Source: an uncultured Porphyromonadaceae bacterium
Lineage (GTDB): Bacteria; Bacteroidota; Bacteroidia; Bacteroidales; Muribaculaceae
NCBI GenBank assembly: GCA_947176755.1
Contig: CAMWRW010000001.1
Coordinates: 1-64,000, forward strand
Reading direction: 5' to 3'
Length of the DNA stretch: 64,000 nt
Positions 19,051 to 29,093 of the stretch are shown here, piece after piece. Numbering within the stretch: position 1 is the first letter of the stretch; the number at the start of each line of letters is the position of its first letter. The notes beneath the pieces are model-generated. The model saw nothing but the letters and a program-made list of their open reading frames with translations, was not told where the DNA came from and made no database searches. The translations under genes and the position numbers were made by a program.

Positions 19051-19352
19051 TTAGACCCCAACCAACAAGAAATGTTAATGCCAGGGCGGCATATTTTCGA
19101 GGGAATTTTGTCAATCTCATAGGGAGCAATGCGAGCATTGTGACCGGAGAGAGTGGCAAAATTCACCGAAAAGATGCCGGAAAAAGGTAATTTTCTTGAT
19201 GGAACTTTAAATTACTTCCGTCTCGCAGAGATACCCCATCTTCAGTCTTTTGGTTCAGTCGCTTAGCCCGCTAAGCTCCTTCACACTGCAAGGCTGAATC
19301 TGTGGCATCTCTGCGACCCTGGCATTAACATTTCTTGCGGGTTGGGGTCTTA
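19051..19352. repeat. nested inverted-repeat (MITE-like) element
   Basis: 36-bp arms 19051-19086 and 19317-19352 (33/36 inverted identity). Inner arms CGGCATATTTTCGAGGGAATTTTG (19087-19110) and CAAAATTCACCGAAAAGATGCCG (19157-19179). Further stem CGCAGAGAT/ATCTCTGCG (19224-19232 with 19307-19315). Confidence 0.75.
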
Positions 19353-20101
19353 GGATAAATAAATCGTGCCAGTCCGTATAGATATCGTCTGAATCCCGGA
19401 CGATACTTAAGCAGCCTGTCAAACCAACCCAGATGGGGGTTGACGAGCTTCACGACATAACCCACATAGAACATCGCGAAGAGCGTGCCCGGCCCGACCA
19501 CGGTCCACGGCCAAGATCCGAAGAAACAGAATCCGGAGATCACGGCAAGAATCACCAGGGTCGTGTCGACACATATTTTCACAATCGGAAACGGACGCCC
19601 CGTGACACGCGCGATTGCAACCTGAATCCCCTCTCCGGGCATCGTCACCGACCCGCACCGGATTTCAATTGCCACCGCACATCCCAACACCGTCGCGCCC
19701 GCCAACTGGGCGATTATCTGCGCCGGAAGCGTCTCGTAGGAAGAGAAATAAGAAGTGAGCCACATATTTACATCCAGCAGACATCCGAACACGAAACCAA
19801 TCAAAAGTTGGAAAAGCTGAATCGGGTCAAACCGCCGCCTGAGCACGGCTATCTGAGCCGCGACCAAAATTACATTCATAATATTGGTGTAGCCTCCGAT
19901 TGTCAGACCCGGAGCGAGCCCCGCCTCCCCGGCAAGACTGAAGGCCATCGGAATAGATGAAATCACCCCGCTCCCGAGATTGGAACGCACGCACAAAGCC
20001 ACTCCGAATGTCATGAAAAACATTGAAAGCAACAGCAGCACGTGTTGCCACACGAATCCTATCACCCTCTCTTTTCTCAATTTCAATTCATTAGTGTTCA
20101 T
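19325..20101 (-). CDS. YitT/YczE-like multi-TM membrane protein
   Basis: 'MFFMTFGVALCVRSNLGSGVISSIPMAFSL', 'LFQLLIGFVFGCLLDVNMWL'. Start placed at MNTNELKLRKERV (20101), because the longer ORF overlaps the upstream gene. Confidence 0.75.
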   Translation of the reverse strand: MNTNELKLRKERVIGFVWQHVLLLLSMFFMTFGVALCVRSNLGSGVISSIPMAFSLAGEAGLAPGLTIGGYTNIMNVILVAAQIAVLRRRFDPIQLFQLLIGFVFGCLLDVNMWLTSYFSSYETLPAQIIAQLAGATVLGCAVAIEIRCGSVTMPGEGIQVAIARVTGRPFPIVKICVDTTLVILAVISGFCFFGSWPWTVVGPGTLFAMFYVGYVVKLVNPHLGWFDRLLKYRPGFRRYLYGLARFIYPKTPTRKKC

Positions 20102-20114
20102 ATTCACGCTGCAA

Positions 20115-21047
20115 CTATTTGCCTGTTTTATGACGTGGAAACATCTTGCGAACATGGAGCAACGCCTTGTCGACCTTCTTATCGGCCACAACAATTGTCG
20201 TGGCCAACACAATAAAGAGCGCCCCCGAAATTTCCCGCGAAGAAATATGCTGATTAAGCACGACCACACTCAGCAGCACGGCCGTGACCGGTTCGAGCGC
20301 TCCGAGAATAGCCGTCGGCGTAGACCCGATAAGCTGGATTGCCCGCGTCGTGCAGGCAAGCGAGACCACGGTCGGCACAATCGCCAGAGCCCCGAGATTC
20401 AGCCAACCCAATTTGTCGGCGGGGAGTGTCAGACTTTTCCCGGAAAGAATCATCACCAGATAAACGCCGCATCCCCATGCAAGCACATAAAAGAGCAGCT
20501 TCGTCGTGGGAATAAGCTTAATCCTCTCCGACACATTGACAAAGATAATATAGAGCGCATAAGTGAGGGCCGAAACCATCACGAGCAGACATCCGAACCC
20601 ACTGAGGCGAGTGTCGCCCTGCGGCTTGGTCAACAGTAAAAGCCCACCGCTCATCACCGCCAGACACACGGCCGTCGACACCTTGAATTTCTCATGATAG
20701 AAACATATCATCAGCACCGCCACCATAATCGGGTAGACAAAAAGAAGCGTCGACGCGATGCCCGAATTCATATAATTATAGCTTTCAAACAATGAAAGCG
20801 ACGAGAAAGCCATCAGAATTCCGAGCACAGCCGTCGGAGCCACATCCTCTTTAGCAATCCGAAAAGAAACCCCTCTCGCCAGCATAATTAATGCAAGCAG
20901 CGGCAACCCCAGCAGATAGCGGAAAAGAAGGACGGACACCGGATTCATTCCCCCCTCGTAAAGAGGCACGGCAAAAGCCGGATTCGTACCGTAGGCCGCC
21001 GCAGCCAGTGCGGCCAGAAAATAACCTTTGAAATCAGAGATTTTCAT
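20115..21047 (-). CDS. EamA/DMT family transporter
   Basis: Ten hydrophobic helices with repeated EamA halves; 'GSTPTAILGALEPVTAVLLSVVVLNQHIS'. Start at MKISDFKGYF (21047). Confidence 0.88.
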   Translation of the reverse strand: MKISDFKGYFLAALAAAAYGTNPAFAVPLYEGGMNPVSVLLFRYLLGLPLLALIMLARGVSFRIAKEDVAPTAVLGILMAFSSLSLFESYNYMNSGIASTLLFVYPIMVAVLMICFYHEKFKVSTAVCLAVMSGGLLLLTKPQGDTRLSGFGCLLVMVSALTYALYIIFVNVSERIKLIPTTKLLFYVLAWGCGVYLVMILSGKSLTLPADKLGWLNLGALAIVPTVVSLACTTRAIQLIGSTPTAILGALEPVTAVLLSVVVLNQHISSREISGALFIVLATTIVVADKKVDKALLHVRKMFPRHKTGK

Positions 21048-21108
21048 TGCGAGTGACAGTTGAAAAGCCACTGCAAAGTTAGCCAAAAATCACGAAATAA
21101 GTCACGGA

Positions 21109-22545
21109 TCAATTTCTCCGGCGGAGCAACGATACGGCCTCCTCCCAGATCGGACGCTCGAAGAATCTTATCATCAGGAGATAAGCAGCAGCGCCGACAA
21201 GAAGACCCGTCAACAGCTGCCAACCCGCCCCGGGCACGACCATAGTCAGCAGCCACGCTCCCCCGCCCGCGATCGAAGCGAGAAGGAAAATGGGCAGATA
21301 GTCGCGCATCTGGCGCCATATCGACAGACCGATAAGAGGACGTGAATAATAAGCCGTGGCAGCAATCGAGAAAAGAGAATAGGCCGCGAATCCCCAGCAG
21401 ATTGCCGCAAGCCCATGTTTCATGGTCAGGATAAGGAAAAGCGTGGCCACCCCTTTCTTAAGAATCTCGATTCGCAGCGCCAGATCAGTCCGCCCCTTTA
21501 CATAGAGCATGTTAAGGTTGATATTGCACAAATGGTCGGTCACCCAAGCCAGCGAAAGAATTCGGAGCAGCGGCACGATGGGAAGCCATTTGTCGGTGAG
21601 CAGGAATATCACGAGCGGTTCCGCAAGCCCGACCACAGCCGCCATCACAGGAAAAATCAACGCCGAAGAATATGTGATATATTTCGAATAGGCCCTTGCC
21701 AACCTCTCATTGTCATCCTGCATACGGCTCAGCACGGGAAATGCCACGCGCCCAACCACAAGCGAAAGCGTCTGCGACGGAAAGCGGGCGAACAGTTCGG
21801 CCCGGTTGAAGTAACCGAGTTGCCTCTGGCTATAGAACTTTCCGATCACGATCGTATAAAGATTATAGAAAATCTGATGAATAAGGTTGGCGCCCAGCAA
21901 GCGCGACGAATAGCTGAAGAGCCGCCTGAACGCCGGCATCGAGAAAGGCTTTTTCGGCCACCATCGGGCCGCGAAAATCAGCAACACGGAAATAAGGAAA
22001 ATCTTGATAAGCGACATCCAGACCAGCGACCAGACCCCGCGGCCGGCGTAGGCCATCCAGATCGCCACCCCACCGCTCACGACCGAGCTTACCGACGAGA
22101 CAATTGCCAGCCGTTTGAACTGCAGATTGATATAGAGCCTCGTCTGATGGACCGAGCCAATTGCTCCCAGAATCAGAATCACGCACAAAAGCCTGAGAAT
22201 CCCCGTCAATTCCGGAGCATGATAGAAATCGGAAATCCAAGGCGCAGCCACAAACAAAATTCCATAAAGCAGAAACGACAGGCCGAGGTTAAACCAGAAC
22301 ACGGTCGAGAAATCCGTCTCATTCCGGTCCTTGCGTTGGATCAGCGCGTTGGAGAAGCCGCAATCGATAATAGTCTGGGAAATCTGCAGAAAGACCGTAC
22401 ACATCGCAATCAGACCGAAGTCTGCCGGTAGAAGAAGACGCGCAAGAATGATATTGACAAGGAAATTGATTCCCTGCGTACCGAATTTTTCGATGGAGCT
22501 CCAGATCACTCCCTTCGCCGTTTCTTTCTTCAGGTCTTCCGCCAT
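21109..22545 (-). CDS. MOP-superfamily lipopolysaccharide/polysaccharide flippase (WzxC-like)
   Basis: 'KGVIWSSIEKFGTQGINFLVNIILARLLLPADFGLIAMCTVF' N-terminus; 12-14 TM. Confidence 0.9.
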   Translation of the reverse strand: MAEDLKKETAKGVIWSSIEKFGTQGINFLVNIILARLLLPADFGLIAMCTVFLQISQTIIDCGFSNALIQRKDRNETDFSTVFWFNLGLSFLLYGILFVAAPWISDFYHAPELTGILRLLCVILILGAIGSVHQTRLYINLQFKRLAIVSSVSSVVSGGVAIWMAYAGRGVWSLVWMSLIKIFLISVLLIFAARWWPKKPFSMPAFRRLFSYSSRLLGANLIHQIFYNLYTIVIGKFYSQRQLGYFNRAELFARFPSQTLSLVVGRVAFPVLSRMQDDNERLARAYSKYITYSSALIFPVMAAVVGLAEPLVIFLLTDKWLPIVPLLRILSLAWVTDHLCNINLNMLYVKGRTDLALRIEILKKGVATLFLILTMKHGLAAICWGFAAYSLFSIAATAYYSRPLIGLSIWRQMRDYLPIFLLASIAGGGAWLLTMVVPGAGWQLLTGLLVGAAAYLLMIRFFERPIWEEAVSLLRRRN

Positions 22546-22701
22546 GATATGCGCTTGTCAGGTTAGGAATGCGAAGTTAGTCATTTTTAACCACATTTCC
22601 ACCCTTGTCTTAACATATTTTGATTATTTAGATTATGTCGCGTCGCGCGGGCGGCAAGAAAAATAATCCCTCCAAATATTTCCGCTACCGGAAAGAGTGA
22701 T

Positions 22702-22709
22702 TAACTTTG
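22702..22709 (+). promoter_or_regulatory. -7 element (TAACTTTG) of the hemerythrin-like regulator promoter
   Basis: TAACTTTG at 22702-22709, matching TAnnTTTG. Confidence 0.5.
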
Positions 22710-22748
22710 CATACTGAATACCCGGAAACGATTACAGACCGCTTAGTC

Positions 22749-23711
22749 ATGATTACGGAAAAGAAAAAAGGATATACTCCGGAGACCCGCATGCGTGAAA
22801 TGATCCGCGACAATGCCATGCTGCTCCCTGCCATCAGCCGCTTTAACATAGCCTTCGGGTTCGGCGATAACGACATCAGAAGCGTATGCAAGGAAAACGA
22901 CGTTGACATGCCGACATTTCTATGTGTATGCAACCTGCTGACCGGCTACGAATACGACCTTTCCACAGTCAGTCTCGAATCCCTCATGGGCTATCTCAAA
23001 CGCGCTCACACCTCATTCCTCGACGTCGAGCTCCCCAAGATCCGCCATTATCTGATCGACTCGCTCAACTATTCCTCCAACGAGCTCTCGCTGCTCCTGA
23101 TGCGCTTCTACGACGACTACGTCCAGGAAGTCCGTCGCCACATGGAGCATGAAAACGATGTCATTTTCTCATACGTCTCCGACCTTCTCGCAGGTCATCC
23201 CCACGACGATTTCAAAATCAGCACCTACTCCGAAAGCCATCAGGACACGGTCGAGAAACTCAACGAGCTCAAAGACATCTTCATCTACCATTACAAGCAG
23301 AAAGACAACTCCCGGCTCAGCGGAGCGCTCCTCGACATTATAATTTGCGAACGCGACATGCTTTCCCATTTCGAAGTGGAAAGTCGCCTTCTGATTCCCC
23401 TCGTCGAGCAACTGGAGCAGAGCCTCGACCGAACCAACCGGATGCCCTCCCGGGCCGAAACCGACCGTCCCGATGAGCAACCCGCCTTTTCGCCGGCCTC
23501 ACTCAGCGAACGTGAAAAAGATATCGTAAGATGTATCGCGCGGGGAAAAGTCAACAAAGAGATCGCCGACGAACTCTGCATCTCGGTCCATACCGTCGCC
23601 ACCCACCGACGAAACATATCGGCCAAGCTCGACATCCACACCTCCGCCGGCCTCGTAATCTACGCCATCATCAATCACCTCGTCGACATTTCCGACGTAA
23701 CCCCCATATAA
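22749..23711 (+). CDS. hemerythrin-like (RIC/ScdA-type) domain fused to LuxR HTH regulator
   Basis: ScdA-like N-terminus, His-rich helices ('RRHMEHENDVIF', 'ESHQDTVEKL', 'MLSHFEVESRLLIPLVEQLE'). LuxR HTH 'LSEREKDIVRCIARGKVNKEIADELCISVHTVATHRRNISAKLDIH'. Start at 22749, because the 22707 TTG start overlaps a -7 promoter element. Confidence 0.8.
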   Translation: MITEKKKGYTPETRMREMIRDNAMLLPAISRFNIAFGFGDNDIRSVCKENDVDMPTFLCVCNLLTGYEYDLSTVSLESLMGYLKRAHTSFLDVELPKIRHYLIDSLNYSSNELSLLLMRFYDDYVQEVRRHMEHENDVIFSYVSDLLAGHPHDDFKISTYSESHQDTVEKLNELKDIFIYHYKQKDNSRLSGALLDIIICERDMLSHFEVESRLLIPLVEQLEQSLDRTNRMPSRAETDRPDEQPAFSPASLSEREKDIVRCIARGKVNKEIADELCISVHTVATHRRNISAKLDIHTSAGLVIYAIINHLVDISDVTPI

Positions 23712-25894
23712 TGCCATCTCTCCAACTTCCCCCATCGGCCGCCGACATAAAAGAGGCGTTGCGCAAATATTACGGATATTCCGAATTTCGTCCCGGCCAG
23801 GAAGAGGCCGTCGGCGCCATCCTCTCCGGGCGCGATGCCGTCGTGTTGATGCCGACGGGCGGCGGCAAATCCCTCTGCTTCCAGCTTCCCGCGCTCGTCT
23901 CGGAAGGCTGTTGCATAGTTGTATCCCCGCTCATCGCCCTGATGAACGACCAGGTTGAAGCGCTCAGGGCCAACGGACTGCCGGCGCGCGCCGTCAACTC
24001 GATGAATCTCGAGGCCGACAATCAGGCCGCCTACGAAGCCGCCGCGCGAGGCCAACTCAAATTGCTCTATATCTCCCCCGAGCGTCTCCTTGCGGATCTC
24101 GACCATATCTCCCACAATATCCGCATCTCCTTCGTGGCCATCGACGAAGCCCATTGCATCTCCCAGTGGGGCCACGACTTCCGCCCCGTCTATACCGAGC
24201 TCAAACGCATTCGCCAGCAATGGCCCCATGTGCCCGTGATGGCCCTCACAGCCACCGCCGACCGCCTCACCCGCGACGACATCTCCGCGGCCCTCGGACT
24301 CAAAGACCCCTATTCCTACATCGGCTCGTTCGACCGCCCCAACCTCTCGCTGCAGGTCGTCACGGGAGCGTCCCAGCGCGAGCGCCTGAAAACGATAGCG
24401 AGCCTCGTCGACAAATATCACGACGACTGCGGAATCGTTTACTGCCTCAGCCGAAAAAAGACTGAAGCAATGGCCGCGAAACTCGAAGAAACAGGAATCC
24501 GCACAGGATGTTACCACGCCGGCCTCACTCCCGAACAACGCCATCGCGTACAACGTGATTTCGTCAACGGAAAGCTCCAGGCAATATGCGCCACGGTCGC
24601 TTTCGGAATGGGAATCGACAAAAGCAACGTCCGATGGGTTGTCCACAACAACATCCCCGGCAATATCGAGAGCTATTATCAGGAGATTGGCCGCGCCGGG
24701 CGCGACGGACTCCCCGCCGAGACAATCCTCTTTTATTCCTATTCCGACATCATCACCCGACGTTCGTTTGCCGAAGAATCGGGCCGGACAGAGATCAACT
24801 CAAGTAAACTTGATTTCATGCAGCGCTACGCCGAGGCCAACGTCTGCCGGAGGCGAATCCTGATGAGTTATTTCAGCGAAGATTTCGACCACGATTGCGG
24901 CAATTGCGACAACTGTCGCAATCCGCGTCCGAAACTCGACGCCACCATTCTCGCCCAGAAAGCTCTCAGCGCCATCCTTCGGACCGGAAGTTCCGAAGGA
25001 ATGAACGTCATTATCGACATCCTTCGCGGCTCCGGCCGCAAACAACTCTTTGACAAGGGCTACGACCGGCTTCCCACCTACGGCGTAGGCCGCGACCTGT
25101 CGGCCCAGGAATGGCACGCCTATATCCTCCAGATGATTCAACTCGGACTGATTGAAGTTGCCTACGACGACAACTTCCACCTTCGGCCGACCGAAGCAGG
25201 ACTGAAAGTAGTGCGCCGGGAACGCCCCGTGGAACTCGCCGTGTACGTTCGTCCCGATCGACAGACAAACAAAGAGCCGTCGCGCACACGCCGCGCAAAG
25301 GCTGCCGACCCCGAGCTGACCCTTCACGACCGCATCCTGCAAAATCTGAAAGCTCAACGCCGAAAACTGGCCGACAGCGAGCAGATAGCCGACTATATGG
25401 TGCTCTCCGACGCCACCCTTCACGCCATCGCCGACAAGAATCCGGCCGCACTCCGCGACCTTGTCGGCATCGAAGGCCTGAGCCTCGTCAAACTCGCCAA
25501 ATATTACCGTCCGATTCTGCTCGCCCTCAAACATGCACGCAATCAGTCGGGCTCGTTGCCGGCCGGTCTTAGTGAAGAAGTCAGCGGAATCCTCTTCAAC
25601 GGCGGCATGGAAGTAGAAGAAATCGCATCGGCGAGAGCCCTCTCCGCAAGCACAGTCGTCGGCCATCTCTGCCGACTCTACAAACAGGGGGAGAACATCA
25701 ACCTCTGGCGCATCGTGCCCCAAGAGACCTATTACACGGTCAAAACCCTGATAGACTCAGCCCACTCCGACCTCGCCATGCAGGGAGCGGAAGCCAATCA
25801 GACGCCCGGACAGTATCTTTCCTCGGTCTACGGCATCCCCGGGTCACTCTACGGCCGGGTCAACGCCATCCGTCAGGCCCTTGAAAAGAAATAA
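23711..25894 (+). CDS. recQ: ATP-dependent DNA helicase RecQ
   Basis: 'YGYSEFRPGQEEAVGAIL', 'LMPTGGGKSLCFQLPAL', 'AIDEAHCISQWGHDFRP', 'GIVYCLSRKKTE', 'QEIGRAGRDGLPAETILFYS', zinc Cys cluster. ATG at 23711 overlaps the upstream TAA. Confidence 0.96.
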   Translation: MPSLQLPPSAADIKEALRKYYGYSEFRPGQEEAVGAILSGRDAVVLMPTGGGKSLCFQLPALVSEGCCIVVSPLIALMNDQVEALRANGLPARAVNSMNLEADNQAAYEAAARGQLKLLYISPERLLADLDHISHNIRISFVAIDEAHCISQWGHDFRPVYTELKRIRQQWPHVPVMALTATADRLTRDDISAALGLKDPYSYIGSFDRPNLSLQVVTGASQRERLKTIASLVDKYHDDCGIVYCLSRKKTEAMAAKLEETGIRTGCYHAGLTPEQRHRVQRDFVNGKLQAICATVAFGMGIDKSNVRWVVHNNIPGNIESYYQEIGRAGRDGLPAETILFYSYSDIITRRSFAEESGRTEINSSKLDFMQRYAEANVCRRRILMSYFSEDFDHDCGNCDNCRNPRPKLDATILAQKALSAILRTGSSEGMNVIIDILRGSGRKQLFDKGYDRLPTYGVGRDLSAQEWHAYILQMIQLGLIEVAYDDNFHLRPTEAGLKVVRRERPVELAVYVRPDRQTNKEPSRTRRAKAADPELTLHDRILQNLKAQRRKLADSEQIADYMVLSDATLHAIADKNPAALRDLVGIEGLSLVKLAKYYRPILLALKHARNQSGSLPAGLSEEVSGILFNGGMEVEEIASARALSASTVVGHLCRLYKQGENINLWRIVPQETYYTVKTLIDSAHSDLAMQGAEANQTPGQYLSSVYGIPGSLYGRVNAIRQALEKK

Positions 25895-25950
25895 AAAGAA
25901 TATCCGGCTCCACGGCCAATCCCAAACCCGGTCGCAAAACTGCGCGGGAA

Positions 25951-25981
25951 TTGGAATATTTCAAAAAAAGCGTTAACTTTG
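25951..25981 (+). promoter_or_regulatory. Bacteroides-type promoter for the capsule/EPS locus
   Basis: TTG (25951-25953) - N20 - TAACTTTG (25974-25981). Confidence 0.7.
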
Positions 25982-26024
25982 TCCTCTGCAGGAGTCACGT
26001 TTATTCCTGCGGGCAGCCTGACGT

Positions 26025-26690
26025 ATGCCCGATTCCGGGCCGTCCGGAATCGCTAAAGCCATATCCGACAAACAGATGGCTAAGACATCCGAACAACCGA
26101 CATCTACGTCGGCGACCGCTGTCGCCGACGGCGCCGTAGGCATGCCCGGAAGCGACGGAATCGAACGCCGCTGGTACGTTGCCATAGTCAATCCGCGACA
26201 CGAAAAGAAAGTGGCCGAGCGTCTCTCCGAGCAGGGCTACGAATCATTCGTAGCCACCCAGCGGGAGCGTCATCTATGGGCCAACGGACGCAAAAAGATG
26301 GTCGACAGGGTTGTGATCAGCTCAATCGTATTCATCCGGGTCTCGGAGGCAGAGCGGCGTCGCGTTGTCACGCTCCCCTACATATTGCGGTTTATGGTTA
26401 ACCGCGCCGTCGACACGGGGGGATTGAACCGGCCGCCGGCCGTGATTCCCGACGTGCAGATCGACCGACTCCGCTTCATGCTCGGCCAGACCGACACGCC
26501 CGTCGGATTCGTGCCCACGGCCTATCGCATAAAAGACAACGTGCGCGTCATCCGCGGACAATTCAAAGGACTCGAAGGGGCGGTGATGGCCAACAACGAC
26601 GGAACGACCACACTCACCGTAGGGCTGGATCTTCTCGGAGGAGCCACAGTAAAGATAGACCCCCACGACGTAGAAAAAATAGAGAATTGA
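26025..26690 (+). CDS. UpxY-family (NusG-like) transcription antiterminator
   Basis: 'RRWYVAIVNPRHEKKVAERLSEQGYESFVATQRERHLWANGRKKMVDRVVISSIVFIRV' and KOW-like 'DNVRVIRGQFKGLEGAV'. True start could be 26076. Confidence 0.9.
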   Translation: MPDSGPSGIAKAISDKQMAKTSEQPTSTSATAVADGAVGMPGSDGIERRWYVAIVNPRHEKKVAERLSEQGYESFVATQRERHLWANGRKKMVDRVVISSIVFIRVSEAERRRVVTLPYILRFMVNRAVDTGGLNRPPAVIPDVQIDRLRFMLGQTDTPVGFVPTAYRIKDNVRVIRGQFKGLEGAVMANNDGTTTLTVGLDLLGGATVKIDPHDVEKIEN

Positions 26691-27757
26691 TGAAAATATT
26701 GGTCACCGGTGCCGCCGGCTTCATCGGCAGCGCGACAGTAAGGAAACTTCTCGAGCAAGGCCACTCCGTTGTTGGCCTTGACAATGTCAACGACTATTAC
26801 GAGCAATCCCTCAAGCTGGCAAGACTGCGCCTCTGCGGAATCGAAACCCCGGAGCGCGCCGCCGACCTCCGTTGGTACAAATTCTTCCCCTCCTCACTCG
26901 CCGACGGACGCTATCGTTTCATCCGCATGAACCTCGAAGACACCGACGCCCTCGCCATGCTCTTCGCCAACGAAGGCTTCGATGCCGTCGTCAACCTCGG
27001 CGGACAGGCCGGCGTCCGCTATTCGATTGAAAATCCGAAAGCCTACGTCGAAAGCAATGTCGACGGATTCATCAATATTCTCGAAGGATGTCGCCATAAC
27101 GGCGTCAAACATCTCGTCTACGCCTCCTCCTCAAGCGTCTACGGTCTCAACGGACAGGTCCCCTTCTCCGAACACCACGGCATCGCCCATCCCGTGAGCA
27201 TCTACGCCGCCACCAAGAAGAGCAACGAACTCATGGCCCACGCCTACTCGAAACTCTTCAACCTCCCTACAACCGGCCTGAGATTCTTCACCGTCTACGG
27301 ACCCTGGGGACGTCCCGACATGTCGCCATTCCTCTTCATCGACGCCATTCTTCACGACCGTCCCATCAAAGTTTTCAACAATGGCGACATGCTGCGCGAC
27401 TTCACCTACATCGATGACATCGTGGAAGGAATCGTGCGCGTCATTCCCAAAATCCCGGAAGGGAATCCGGAATGGGACGAAAAGAATCCCGACCCCGCCA
27501 CCTCTCCGGCACCCTACAGAATTTTCAACATCGGCAACCAGCATCCGACCCGCCTGATGGACTACATCGAATGTATCGAGCGCGCCACAGGCCGGGCAGC
27601 CCGCAAAGAATACATGCCCATGCAGGCCGGCGACGTCTATCAGACCTACGCCGACTCCTCGGCGCTCGCCGCCGTCACAGGATTCCATCCCGACACCGAC
27701 CTCAGCGAAGGCATCGGGCGCACGGTCGAATGGTTTAAAGAATATTTCAAACTCTGA
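26687..27757 (+). CDS. NAD-dependent epimerase (UDP-glucuronate 4-epimerase-like)
   Basis: '[41 protein letters not shown]', '[16 protein letters not shown]', '[15 protein letters not shown]'. Confidence 0.93.
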   Translation: MMKILVTGAAGFIGSATVRKLLEQGHSVVGLDNVNDYYEQSLKLARLRLCGIETPERAADLRWYKFFPSSLADGRYRFIRMNLEDTDALAMLFANEGFDAVVNLGGQAGVRYSIENPKAYVESNVDGFINILEGCRHNGVKHLVYASSSSVYGLNGQVPFSEHHGIAHPVSIYAATKKSNELMAHAYSKLFNLPTTGLRFFTVYGPWGRPDMSPFLFIDAILHDRPIKVFNNGDMLRDFTYIDDIVEGIVRVIPKIPEGNPEWDEKNPDPATSPAPYRIFNIGNQHPTRLMDYIECIERATGRAARKEYMPMQAGDVYQTYADSSALAAVTGFHPDTDLSEGIGRTVEWFKEYFKL

Positions 27758-27762
27758 AAGAG

Positions 27763-29073
27763 ATGGATAGATATAACATCGCCGTAGCCGGCACAGGCTA
27801 CGTAGGACTCTCGCTTGCCACGCTGCTCTCCCAGCACAATCATGTCACGGCCGTTGACATCGTGCCTGAGAAAGTCGACCTCATAAACTCCCGTCGCTCC
27901 CCGATTCAGGATGACTACATCGAGAAATATCTCGCCGAGAAAGAGCTCGACCTCACCGCAACCCTCGACGGAGCCGACGCTTACAGAAACGCCGACTTCG
28001 TCGTGATCGCAGCTCCGACGAACTACGACCCGGTGAAAAATTATTTCGACACCCACAACATCGAAGACGTGATCGACCTCGTTCTCTCGGTCAATCCCGA
28101 TGCCGTGCTCGTGATAAAGTCGACTATCCCCGTCGGCTATTGCCGCAGTCTCTACGTGAAATATGCCCGTCGCGGAGCCAAACGTCTCAACCTCCTCTTC
28201 TTCCCGGAATTTCTGCGCGAATCGAAAGCGCTTTACGACAACCTCTACCCCTCCAGAATAATCGCCGGCATTCCCAAGATTATCGACAACCCCGACTTTA
28301 AGGAAGAAAACGACGCCATAAGCAGTCTCACGGATGTGGAGGCTCTCGACCGCGCCGCCCATGTATTCGCCGAACTTCTCCGCCAGGGAGCAGAGAAGAA
28401 GGATATTCCGACCCTCTACATGGGGATGAAGGAAGCCGAGGCCGTGAAGCTCTTCGCCAACACCTACCTCGCGTTGCGTGTCAGCTATTTCAACGAACTT
28501 GACACCTACGCCGAAGTCAAGGGCCTCGACTCGCGGGCGATCATCGAAGGAATAGGTCTGGACCCCCGGATCGGCACCCACTACAACAATCCCTCCTTCG
28601 GCTACGGCGGCTACTGCCTTCCCAAAGACACCAAGCAACTTCTCGCCAACTACGCCGACGTTCCCCAGAACATGATGTCGGCCATTGTCGAAAGCAACCG
28701 CACACGCAAAGACTTCATCGCCGACCAGGTTCTGAAGCTCGCCGGCTGGTATGACTCCAACTCCCATTACGACAGCTCCCGGGAGGGCACATGCGTGATC
28801 GGAGTCTACCGACTGACAATGAAGTCGAACTCCGACAACTTCCGTCAGAGCAGCATCCAGGGCGTGATGAAGCGCATAAAGGCAAAAGGGGCCACCGTGA
28901 TCATCTACGAACCGACCCTTCCCGACGGCACGACATTCTTCGGATCGCTCGTGGTCAACGACCTTGAGAAATTCAAGCGCGAGAGCCGCGCAATCCTTGC
29001 CAACCGCACCACCCCCGACCTGGCCGATGTCGCCGAAAAAGTCTACACCCGCGACATCTTCGCCCGCGACTGA
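27763..29073 (+). CDS. UDP-glucose/nucleotide-sugar 6-dehydrogenase
   Basis: '[34 protein letters not shown]', '[17 protein letters not shown]'. Confidence 0.94.
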   Translation: MDRYNIAVAGTGYVGLSLATLLSQHNHVTAVDIVPEKVDLINSRRSPIQDDYIEKYLAEKELDLTATLDGADAYRNADFVVIAAPTNYDPVKNYFDTHNIEDVIDLVLSVNPDAVLVIKSTIPVGYCRSLYVKYARRGAKRLNLLFFPEFLRESKALYDNLYPSRIIAGIPKIIDNPDFKEENDAISSLTDVEALDRAAHVFAELLRQGAEKKDIPTLYMGMKEAEAVKLFANTYLALRVSYFNELDTYAEVKGLDSRAIIEGIGLDPRIGTHYNNPSFGYGGYCLPKDTKQLLANYADVPQNMMSAIVESNRTRKDFIADQVLKLAGWYDSNSHYDSSREGTCVIGVYRLTMKSNSDNFRQSSIQGVMKRIKAKGATVIIYEPTLPDGTTFFGSLVVNDLEKFKRESRAILANRTTPDLADVAEKVYTRDIFARD

Positions 29074-29093
29074 ACTCACCCCGCAACTCACTC

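Noticed and set aside
21415-22431. 338-aa plus-strand ORF opposite the flippase
   Set aside because: His/Arg/Glu-rich low-complexity translation typical of an antisense frame.
23675-24646. 323-aa minus-strand ORF opposite recQ
   Set aside because: Antisense shadow of RecQ.
24800-25723. 307-aa minus-strand ORF opposite recQ
   Set aside because: Antisense shadow of a strongly recognisable RecQ; no domain-like pattern.
27646-29091. 481-aa minus-strand ORF opposite the UDP-sugar dehydrogenase
   Set aside because: Antisense shadow ORF in GC-rich coding DNA; the plus strand has a clear dehydrogenase.
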